DNA of 64,000 nucleotides from Streptomyces sp. NBC_01454 (GTDB lineage: Bacteria > Actinomycetota > Actinomycetes > Streptomycetales > Streptomycetaceae): contig NZ_CP109462.1 of NCBI RefSeq assembly GCF_036227565.1, positions 324,249 through 388,248 on the forward strand, written 5' to 3'. Shown one piece after another: positions 52,828-61,100 of this stretch. Numbering within the stretch: position 1 is the first letter of the stretch; the number at the start of each line of letters is the position of its first letter. The position numbers and the translations under genes were made by a program. A model generated the notes under the pieces. It saw only the letters and a list, made by a program, of their open reading frames with translations, made no database searches and was not told where the DNA came from.

Positions 52828-53096
52828 CTAACAATTAGAGGGGCCAAGGCGCGAGGATTCGCGGAACCGGGCCGCATCCGGAGGCGCCCCCGCAGGACTC
52901 GCCCGTGCCGGCCCAGACTTCCCACAGAGGCTGCCGAACTACGCGCGCCCACAGTCGGACAAATCAAGCCAGGAGTGTGCCGATCCGCCATGAACCCTGG
53001 AGATCCACGGCGCGATGAGGCCGCCGGCACGGAGCCGGCCTGCACACCGTGGGGAACGACCCCGCCGGGACTGCTTGCCCCAGCAGCCGCAGGGCA

Positions 53097-53573
53097 TTAG
53101 GGCGTGATGTAGCCGGCGCTCAGGAGCCAGTAAGGACCACCGTTCGGCCCGAATCGGCGGCCGATGTCCGTCGCTGTACTCGACGGCATGTCCGGCAGCG
53201 CCAGCACGCCCACCGTGCCGCCCGCCGCCAGCGCGAACGCCACCCAGGCCCGGATGCTCACGCTGTCGGGGATCTCGAACCGCGCGCTGCCCTCCTCAAC
53301 GTGAAAGGAGAACACCACCCGCCCGTCGTACTCCACCGTCCACCGGGCCCGCGAGTCCTGCGCCCTGGCCGTCATCCCGCGCGGTACGAACCGATGGCGC
53401 GTCACAAAGGCGTCCAACTCGCCAGGGGCGGCTCCGGGCACGGGCACCAGGGCCACTACGGGGGTAAGGCCGTCGGCCAGAGGAAGCCCGATGGGCACCG
53501 CCTCCACGGATGGCATCCCTTCCCCGCCCCCCACTACCAACACCCTGCGCGAACCGCCGGATCCGCCCGGCAT
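53097..53573 (-). CDS. hypothetical protein with a hydrophobic segment
   Basis: A 158-residue protein, not recognised. It is mostly beta-like (ARWTVEYDGRVVFSFHVEEG) with one hydrophobic stretch near the C-terminus (VAFALAAGGTVGVLALP). It begins within the stop of the upstream gene (GTG/ATG at 53576/53573). Confidence 0.55.
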   Translation of the reverse strand: MPGGSGGSRRVLVVGGGEGMPSVEAVPIGLPLADGLTPVVALVPVPGAAPGELDAFVTRHRFVPRGMTARAQDSRARWTVEYDGRVVFSFHVEEGSARFEIPDSVSIRAWVAFALAAGGTVGVLALPDMPSSTATDIGRRFGPNGGPYWLLSAGYITP

Positions 53574-53932
53574 CACGCGTCACCGTCCTGGATCCGCCGC
53601 TCGCACTCAGCGGCGAGCGCAGCGATAGCGCGGTCCATCTCCGGCATGGTGGGCCAGACGTTGGACCTGCACACCGTGTGTGAGGGCAGCCCAGTCAGGT
53701 ACTCCTGATAGAAGGCCTGACCCGCGTCGGTAGCCCGTACGAAGCTCTCGTTCTCCGGCTCCTCGTCATCGGCGAGCCAGGCCACCAGTCCTGCGTTGAC
53801 CAGCGGTCGGACGTGCAACCTGTAGCCCCCGAGCGTGTGGCTGTACTTCGAATCGTTGCCCTCGGCCGCACCCCGCAGAAGGCCCAGAGTGTGTGTCCAA
53901 CTCACGTGACCCAGATTCGCCTTACTGTCCAT
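53573..53932 (-). CDS. winged-helix-like hypothetical protein
   Basis: A 119-residue protein whose central part (LHVRPLVNAGLVAWLADDEE, then SFVRATDAGQAFYQEYL) has the recognition-helix-then-wing look of MarR- or PadR-type winged helices. A regulator of the neighbouring genes is possible. It is co-translated with the following gene. Confidence 0.55.
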   Translation of the reverse strand: MDSKANLGHVSWTHTLGLLRGAAEGNDSKYSHTLGGYRLHVRPLVNAGLVAWLADDEEPENESFVRATDAGQAFYQEYLTGLPSHTVCRSNVWPTMPEMDRAIAALAAECERRIQDGDA

Positions 53933-54054
53933 GATGATCTTTCGTGTTCGGTGAGGAGGAGGTCGGGCACCGAACCCGGCGGCTGGCCAACGTTTCGCCT
54001 GAACGATCGGCCTGCCGCCGGGAACGCATCTGGAGGGGTGCCCGGGGGAAGGGG

Positions 54055-54828
54055 TCAGCGCTGCTTGGCGCGGAGTTGAAGCGTGCGCTCGTAGTTCTGG
54101 TACCGGGCTTTGGCGATTGCGGTGCGGTCCGAGCTGCGCAGAACGATGCCCTCGGGGCGGCCGCCCGCACCCGCGTCCAGGGCGACCAGCGTGGTGGAGA
54201 GGTGGTGTGTGAGGAAGGCGTGCATCCCCTCGATGTCGGTCGGCAGCTCGCTGGCCGCAACGGTGGCCAGGCGCGGCACCGTCTCGATGTCCGCCGCCGC
54301 AGCGATCTCGGTGAGATCGTCCTCCGTGTAGAAGAACTGGCCGCCGCCGTCGCGCCAGCTCGCGATGCCGGAGAGCGGCAGATCCAGGACCGAGGGCTCG
54401 ACGGTCGCCACGTCGAAGAGGCGGTATCCGAGTGTCGTCCCGCCGGTGTACTGCTTACTCGCGGCACTGATCTTGTTGCCGCCGTAGACCTCCAGGTAGT
54501 ACACGCGGATCCCGTAGTGGGGTGAGGTGATCCGATCGGCCAACGGACGGAGGGCTTCGACGATCCCGAGCCTGGAGTTCCAGACCCTGTCTCCGCGCGC
54601 GTAGAACAGTTCCTCGCGGCTGCCGAGGAGGTAGTCGCCCCCCGGAAGAGCGATGATCCGGGCGTTCGTGCCGTCGACCTTCTCGGTCAGGATGACATCG
54701 CCGCTGAACGGGGTGGCTGTGTCGAGCAGTCCGCCGTTCCTTGGGTCGAGCTCGTGGTAGGTGAGGATCGACGGGTACTTGGTCGCCGAGTTGAGGGCTT
54801 CGAGGTCGAGGTCCGCGACAGCGGGCAT
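54055..54828 (-). CDS. RNA ligase (T4 Rnl2-like nucleotidyltransferase)
   Basis: A 257-residue enzyme with the nucleotidyltransferase motifs in order. Motif I is K50-V-D-G with the lysine that takes AMP. Motif III-like YYLEVYGGNK lies near 109-118, motif IV RPEGIVLR near 228, and motif V AKARYQNYERT near 243. No C-terminal accessory domain is present, so it is close to the minimal catalytic unit. It should seal or adenylylate RNA 5'-phosphate ends, perhaps repairing tRNA cut by host defences. The element-wide promoter copy 9 lies upstream, and GGAGC precedes ATG 54828. Confidence 0.85.
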   Translation of the reverse strand: MPAVADLDLEALNSATKYPSILTYHELDPRNGGLLDTATPFSGDVILTEKVDGTNARIIALPGGDYLLGSREELFYARGDRVWNSRLGIVEALRPLADRITSPHYGIRVYYLEVYGGNKISAASKQYTGGTTLGYRLFDVATVEPSVLDLPLSGIASWRDGGGQFFYTEDDLTEIAAAADIETVPRLATVAASELPTDIEGMHAFLTHHLSTTLVALDAGAGGRPEGIVLRSSDRTAIAKARYQNYERTLQLRAKQR

Positions 54829-54849
54829 GGGCGCTCCAGGTGTGCGTGA

Positions 54850-55164
54850 TCAGAGGTGAGTTGCGGCGCTCCCGCGCTCCAACAACTCTAACTCTACCGA
54901 AGTAAAACCAATTAAGCAATATCTAGCACCGATGGTCACCCCTGGCGAGGTGCCCGCGTCTCCCGGCGCGCAAGGGGCGAGAACTGGGTGCCGACCGCCG
55001 CCGCGCAAGGCCGGCGGTGTAGCCGGATCGGCGGTGAACGTGACGGTCCACCAACCGAAGTCGTCTGCACTGATCTCCGGCCCGCCCACGGCATGGGCGT
55101 CTTTGTCGGGGAGTGCGGATGCCGCGCGCAGGGCGCCGCTGGGATCGCAGATCAGGCCGAACAC
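54850..55164 (-). CDS. doubtful hypothetical protein overlapping a promoter
   Basis: A 104-residue frame from a GTG. The first 75 residues look protein-like (FGWWTVTFTADPATPP), but the last 25 are read through promoter copy 9. A small gene that has acquired the promoter at its 3' end is possible, and so is a chance frame. Confidence 0.3.
   Translation of the reverse strand: MFGLICDPSGALRAASALPDKDAHAVGGPEISADDFGWWTVTFTADPATPPALRGGGRHPVLAPCAPGDAGTSPGVTIGARYCLIGFTSVELELLERGSAATHL
54891..54919 (-). promoter_or_regulatory. element-wide promoter, copy 9
   Basis: Minus strand TTGCTT, a 17-bp spacer beginning AATTGG, and -10 TAGAGT, 63 bases before the RNA ligase gene. Confidence 0.9.
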
Positions 55165-55251
55165 GATGAACGCGCGGTGGTGGCCTGGAACATCGAGCTT
55201 GCCCTGGGGGTCGCGCCGTCCCGCGCTGCCGCACCTGTGGGTGGTGTGGCG

Positions 55252-55653
55252 TTACCCCGCTACGTCGTAGCGGCGAACTTCGCTCAGCGGATGAACCTCA
55301 TGATGGAAAGTGAATCCACGCTCGTTGCGGACGCTGATGAAGCAGGGAGCCTTGTATCCGTCCTGCGACGGGTGGAATGAGACAACCTCGCCTTCAACGC
55401 GATGTTCTTCGTCATCCTCATCGACACCAGGAGGAGCAAAGCTGACCATGAAACCCTCCTGGACCTCATGAGCCTCAAGATCTGTGTACGCTCGGGCAGC
55501 TTTGGCCTTGAGGACCGTGACCTTCTTCGCCAACCCGTTGATTTTCGTGACAAGCCCAGCGAGGCCTGCGAACTCCTCGGCATGCGCGCTCAGGAGAGAA
55601 TGTAGATCTTCAACCTCGCGGGCAGTAAGGCTGACGTTGGCCTTGAACTTCAT
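55252..55653 (-). CDS. hypothetical helical protein, 133 residues
   Basis: Residues about 1-60 form a coiled-coil-like helix (EDLHSLLSAHAEEFAGLAGL, KKVTVLKAKAARAYTDLEAH). The rest is a small acidic beta domain (DDEEHRVEGEVVSFHPSQDG, CFISVRNERGFTFHHE). Not recognised. ATG 55653 follows AAGGAAG, and promoter copy 10 is 138 bases upstream. A 724-codon open frame through the upstream GC-rich DNA continues this frame but is low-complexity Gly/Arg, and is not the start. Confidence 0.65.
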   Translation of the reverse strand: MKFKANVSLTAREVEDLHSLLSAHAEEFAGLAGLVTKINGLAKKVTVLKAKAARAYTDLEAHEVQEGFMVSFAPPGVDEDDEEHRVEGEVVSFHPSQDGYKAPCFISVRNERGFTFHHEVHPLSEVRRYDVAG

Positions 55654-55790
55654 TAGAACTTCCTTGCGTTGAGATGAAGTGGCTTGACTTCGGGCCGTGT
55701 TCTGGATCCCGACCCGTCGCGCCCGCTGTTCGCATGCAGTCGCGAGGAGGTTGCCACCAGGCAGCCGGTGTCTCACCCGCGCCACCTCTG

Positions 55791-55819
55791 ACCCTACGTC
55801 AATAAATCCAATTAAACAA
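55791..55819 (-). promoter_or_regulatory. element-wide promoter, copy 10
   Basis: Minus strand TTGTTT, a 17-bp spacer beginning AATTGG, and -10 TAGGGT: the most diverged copy with all parts still present. Confidence 0.8.
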
Positions 55820-55821
55820 TT

Positions 55822-56386
55822 CCGTCCCTGCCGCGCCCGCGCCGCCCGTGCTCCCCGCGCCGCCGCCGTGCTCCCGTGGCGCCGTGCTCCCGGGCCGCCG
55901 CGGCCCCGTTCTCGTCCGCCCGCCCGCCGTCCCGCGCGTCCCGCGCCCGTTCCCTGCCGCCCGGCGCGCCTGCGCGGCCTGCGGCCCACGGCTGCGTCCG
56001 GCCGCCCGTCCCCGTCCCCGCGCCCCGGTCCGTTGCCCGTCGCGCAGCCGGCCGCGCCGGGCGTCCTGCGGTGGAGGCCGGCGGTGCGGTGGGTGGCGCC
56101 GGCCCCGGGCCTGGCCGGGCCCGGCATCAGCCTCTCGGCCTTCGCGCCCGGCGACCGCATCCGCGGCCTGGGCCGGCCGGCCGCCCGCCCTCCGTCCCTG
56201 CGGCCGCCCCAGCGCCGCCCCGCGCCCCGGCTGCCGTTGCCTTCCCGTCCCTGCCGCGCCCGCGCCGCCCGTTCCCCCGCCGCCGTGCTCCCGTGACGCC
56301 GTGATCCCGGCCCGCCGCGGCCCCGTTCTCGTCCGCCCGTACGGCATCCGCGGAAGCCGCCCGTTCCCTGCCGCCCGCCGTCCCGC
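55822..56386. repeat. direct duplication of a 140-bp GC-rich segment
   Basis: The segments beginning at 55822 and 56244 share the run CCGTCCCTGCCGCGCCCGCG and stay near-identical through GCGGCCCCGTTCTCGTCCGC, with a few small gaps. Confidence 0.7.
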
Positions 56387-56625
56387 TGCCGTTCCGGCCG
56401 GCCGTCCGCGCCGCCCGCCAACCTGCCGCCCCAGCGCCGCGCGCCTCCGCGTCCGCCCCGGCCGCGCTGTCCGCCCGCCCGCCGTCGCCGTGCCGCCGGG
56501 CTCCCGGCCCGCTGCGCTCCCGCGCCGCCGCCGTGCCCCCGCCGTCCCGCCGCCGTCCTGCGGTCGCCGTGCCGGCCGCGTGCGCCCGCTGCCGGGTGGG
56601 CGGTGCCGGGCTGCCGGGTGGTGGG

Positions 56626-57427
56626 TTGTTCGGCGTTGTTCGGGGTTGTTCGGTGAACATCGGTGAACAGTCCCGTCCGTGCTTGCCGCCGGGCCCCGCG
56701 CCGGCCGCCGCCGCACCCTGCCGTGCCGCCCGTCGTCGGCCTGCCGGGCTCCCGGCCGTTCCCACCCGCGGCTCCGCCGCGCCGTCCGTCGTCCGGCTCG
56801 TCGCGGCACCCGCTCCCGCCCGTCCGCCGGCCGCCCGCGCCCCGGCCCGTTGTCCGTTGTCCGTTGTCCGTTGTCCGGTCCCGCCGGGCCGTCGAGCTCT
56901 CAGCCCGCCGGCCGTCGCCGCCGGGCTCCCCGCCGGCCGTCTCCGGTCGGTGCCGCGCCGGGCGTCCTGCGGTCGGTACCGAGGTCACTGGCCCCCTGCC
57001 GCGCTGCCGCCGTGCCGCGCGTCGTCCGTTCCCGCTCTCGCCCGGCCGCTGGGTTCCACCGGCCCAGCAGGCCCGCGCGCGGGAACACGCCGAGACGACG
57101 GCCTCCGGTGCCGGGTCACCGACACCTCGCCCCAGCCGGTAGCCGGGCGGAGCAGGCCACAGATAACCCCATCGGTTCAACGACCAACCGCGGACACGGT
57201 CACGGAGCCGTACGGGTGTACCGCTGCCCGTCCCCGCCCGGCCCGGCCCGGTGCGCCGCCCGGCGTCGCGCGCAGGGCCGGCCCCGCCCTGTGTCGTCGT
57301 GGCCGCCCCGTCGCCAAGCCGGCGCCGTGCACCGCCGGCCGCCGCGCTGTCGGCCTGGGGGCTCGGGCTCTGCCGTGTCGGGTGCTCGCGGCTGTACGAA
57401 GTTGTTCGGCGAACGTCGGTGAACAAC
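56626..57427. repeat. TTGTTCGG / GGTGAAC repeated motif, two sites
   Basis: At 56626 the motif TTGTTCGG occurs three times at exact 10-bp steps, followed by TGAACATCGGTGAAC. At 57402 it occurs once, followed by CGAACGTCGGTGAACAA. TTGTTC and GAACA(A) form inverted half-sites. Confidence 0.6.
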
Positions 57428-58006
57428 TCCCACCACCCCGCCCTGTGCCGCAGTACCGCCCGGCGCCCGCTTCGGCCCGCCCCTGTTCCTCGGCAGGTAC
57501 GAACTCAGGTGCCCGCCCGCGAGTTCCGGCGCCCGCTCGCATGCGCGCGCCTCGCCGTGCCGTCGCGTCGGCCCCGCTCCCGCCGGCCGCCACCGGAACG
57601 CGGACACCGAGCCGCCCCGGCATGATGCCGCTCCTGCGGTCGGGCATCCGCAGCCCGGTGAACGTGTCCGCCCGGCTCGACCGCGCTGGCGTCCGGACCC
57701 GGTGAACCCGGCCCCACCCGGGGCACGTTCAGGCAGGGACCACGTTCTCGTGCACCGCGCCCACCCCCTACCGCCCCGACCCGCAGCGGCTGTACTGCTC
57801 CCGCCCGCCCGCCCGCCCGCCCGCCCGCCGCTCCCGCCCGCCGCGCCGCGCCCGTTGCCCGTCGCCGCAGCTGCGCCCACCCACGCCCCGCTCCGCTCCA
57901 CAGCCCCGGCCCGCCGACCCCCGGCACGAGCTCCGACTCACCCTCCGCCCGTGCCCGGCCGTCTCGCAGTCGGCGTCACTGTGCCGACCACCTCATCCAC
58001 CCTCAC

Positions 58007-58069
58007 GCGTTACACAAACCGGCCCCGATTATGTACCGGAGGGCTAGACTCGTCCTCAAGGCGTTACAC
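58007..58069 (+). promoter_or_regulatory. control region upstream of tap
   Basis: Two GCGTTACAC repeats (58007, 58061) flank an inverted CCGGTACATAATC (58027-58039) and a possible -10 TAGACT at 58045. The GTACATAA motif recurs four times beyond the tpg-like gene. Confidence 0.55.
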
Positions 58070-58172
58070 CCCTTGTGCGGCGTGTGGCCGACCGCTGCGC
58101 GCCTGTCCTCCGCCGGCCCCGGCCGCCGCCCGCGACGCGGCCCACCCCGTCCTGCTTCTGCTGGAGTTGCCC

Positions 58173-61100
58173 GTGTCCTCCTCGCGTTCCGTCTCCGCCG
58201 CCAACACCGGGGCAGCTACGGGCCTGCTGCTGCCGCCCGCCGACGACCCGGTGTGGGGGAGTGTGCCGCTCGCGCTGCGTCAGAACCTGTCCGTGCCCGC
58301 TCATGGTCTGGTGAACCCGGCGCGCGGGGGGCTGGCGGAGAAGTCCGGCCGCCCGCTGCGCCTGGCGCTGAGTGCCGCCGCGAATATGCGCACGACCGGC
58401 GCTCACTGGCACGTGCTGCTCATTGCCCCCCGTTCCGCGTTCGGCGGTCCCACCAGCGACCGCGCCGGGCGGGCCTACGCGCTGCTGCAGCAGGTCGTCG
58501 ACGACTACCTGCGCCCCGCCCTGGCCGCGCCGGCCAAAGCGAGCGGGAAGGCCCCCGCCGAGCAGCCCCCCACAGCCCCGGCCCCCGCCTCCACCCCGGC
58601 TGCTCCCGCAGCCGTCCCGGCCGAGCCGCCCGCCGCGCCGGAGTCCGCCGACGGCTTCCTCCCCGATCCCGCTGCCGCTCCCGACACGGTCTCGGCCGCC
58701 GGGCCCGAGGGCGGCGCCGTCGAGGAGGCACCCAACCCCCTTCCGGCCGCCGACGAGCCGGCCGCCGCCGAACTGGCCGGCGACGAGCTGGCCGGCGCCC
58801 TGCACGAGATCACCGAACGCCGCACCGTCCTGGTCCTCAACAGCCCCCACCCGGACGTCGCCCACACCGCCCTCGCCCAGCACCTGCCCGCAGGCCAGCC
58901 GGCCGTGTCCGTGGCCGGCGACGACCGCGCCTCCATGGTCCGCGCTCTCTACACGCAGCTGGGCCTCGGCCGCCGACAGCGACGACCCCACGCCCTGGGG
59001 GACACCGAAGACCTGATCGTCGCCGAACTCAAGCGAGCCCCCCGCCTCATCATCGCCACCACCGCCCCCGGCCTGCGCGCCTCCGCCCTCCAACTGCTCT
59101 ACAGCCTGTGGGCGCGCGAGAACTTCGCGCTGGTCCTGATCGGCGACACCAACCTCACCACTCTCCTGTCGCGTTCGGACATGGCGAGCCTGAACTCCCG
59201 CGTGACCCTCCGGCACCACGTAGCGCCGACCTCCCCGGACACCCCCGCGCCGAGCGGTACAACTCCGGCCGAGCAGCAGGACCCCCGCCCCGCCGAGCCC
59301 GCCACCACCCCGGCACCGCCCGACACCTCCCCGCCCGCCGACCCCGCAGCCCTTGCCGCGCCCGCCGACGACGCGGCCGCCGACCCCGCGGTCACCGGCG
59401 ACCCGCGGACCGCCCCAGAACCTGCCAGCACCGCCCACGGCGAAGAACTGGCCGACCACGTACGGGAGATCGCCCAGGCCCGCGCCATCCTGACCGTCAC
59501 CGGCCCCGACGCCACCACCGTGCACACCGCCCTCACCCGCACTCCCAGCCTCCCGAACCTTCCAGCCGTGCACACGGGCGGCAAGGACCGTACCTCCCTG
59601 GTACGCGACCTGTTCGTACAGCTCGGCCTCGACCAGCGCGTGCCACAGCCCGGCACGCTGTGGGCCACCGAGGACCTGATCGCCGCCGAACTGCGCCGCG
59701 CCTCCCGGCTGGTCATCGTGCCAAAGGCCCACGAACTGCCCACCGCGGCCCTGCGCATGCTGTACGACCTGTGGTCGGCCGACAACTTCCCGCTGGTCCT
59801 GGGCGGCGACGACCGCCTCGACGACGTCCTTCAGCGTCGTGCCCTGGCGTCCTTGAGCTCGTGCGTGCTCCTGCACCACCACCTGGACCCGGCCGGCGAA
59901 GACGCCCCCATCTCCACCCCGGCCGCCGCCCTCGTGCCGCCCGCTCCCGAGCCCGGGGCGACCGCCGCACCGTCCGCAGCCGGCCCGGAACCTGCCACCG
60001 CGCCCCCCACCCCGACCACACCCTCCGCCCCAGACAGGGCCGCCGGACCGCTCCCCGCCACCGACGCACTCACAGCGCCACAAGAACAACCCGCCCCCCG
60101 GGCCGCCGACACCGCCCCGGCCCCCAGCCGGCCCGCCGTCCCGCCCTCCCACGGCGCCGCGGAGCCGCCGGCCCCCGCCACGCTGGCCCCCGCCGCCGAC
60201 TCCGACCAGCCTGCGACCACCACAACCGAACCGGCCCCGCCGCCCGGCAAGACCAAGGCCGTCCCGGGCAAGACCCCCGCCACGCTCCACCAGGCCCGCG
60301 CCGCGCTGCCCGACCTGATCCGCGCCGCCGCCGACGGCACCCCCACCCCCCTCACCCGCGAAGACACCGACCACGCCCTCCTGACCACCCCCGACGCCGC
60401 CACCGCACTCGGCTGGGACCTCGAGCAAGCGCCCGCCCACGGGATCGCCGACGCCCGCAAGAAGCTCGGCGACCTCATCCACGAAGCCGCCCAGGGCCAC
60501 CCCCAGGTCCTGCGCCGCCACACCACCCCCGTCGCCGTGCTGCTCCCGGCCACCCCCACCGGCACCCCCCACCCGCCGACGACCCCCGCACCCACCACCG
60601 CGGCGCCCCCGGCCACCGCTGCCGTCCCGCCCACCGGGCCCACGCCCGTCGCGGAGCCCACCGGTCCCGCCCCGACCGGCGCCGAACCAGCACCGTCGCC
60701 CCAGCCCGCCCGTACGACCGCGGCCGACGCCGCCCCGGCGCCGGCCGAACCGAACGACCCGACCCCGGCCGAACAGCACCCCCACCCGGCCCCCGTCCCC
60801 CCGGCCACCGACCCGAAGACCGCGCCCGACACCACCGATGACACCCCCGCGGCCGCCGCCCTGCACCACGCGCCCACCGACACCGCCCCCGCCCACACCG
60901 GCGTCCCGGCCGCGCCACGCGCCTCACGCCGCCTCGCCCCCCTCGGCGAGGCCTTCACCACCGTCCTGGCCCCCACCACCCCGGACACCGAACCCACCAC
61001 CGACACAGTCACGTCCCCGCGCGGCCTGTCCACCGGCATCCCCAGCCTCGACCACGCCCTCGGCGGCCTCCAGCCCGGCCGCTTCTACCTCGTCGCCGCA

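Larger units (their letters stand above)
55822..58172. other. 2.35-kb GC-rich repetitive region before tap
   Basis: Almost all C/G with many tracts such as CCGCCGCC. No frame here has normal protein composition. It contains a 140-bp direct duplication (55822-55970 and 56244-56386), TTGTTCGG repeats (56626-56669, 57402-57427), a four-unit CGTTGTC repeat (56849-56877) and a CCCG run near 57797-57830. Near its right end are GTTAC and GTACAT motifs (58007-58069). Candidate origin or telomere-type DNA. Confidence 0.6.

Noticed and set aside
55654..57426. Long open frame extending the 133-residue gene upstream to 724 codons
   Set aside because: The added part is Gly/Arg-rich low complexity from GC-only DNA, contains promoter copy 10, and bypasses a good ribosome-binding site at ATG 55653.
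57702..58172. Upstream start for the tap gene giving 1758 residues
   Set aside because: The extra 157 residues are Pro/Ala/Arg low complexity over the GTTAC and GTACAT motifs. GTG 58173 has CTGGAG upstream, like the paralogue start at 46701.
58056..60896. 946-codon minus-strand frame opposite tap
   Set aside because: Gly/Val-rich mirror of the Pro/Ala-rich linkers; no protein-like features.
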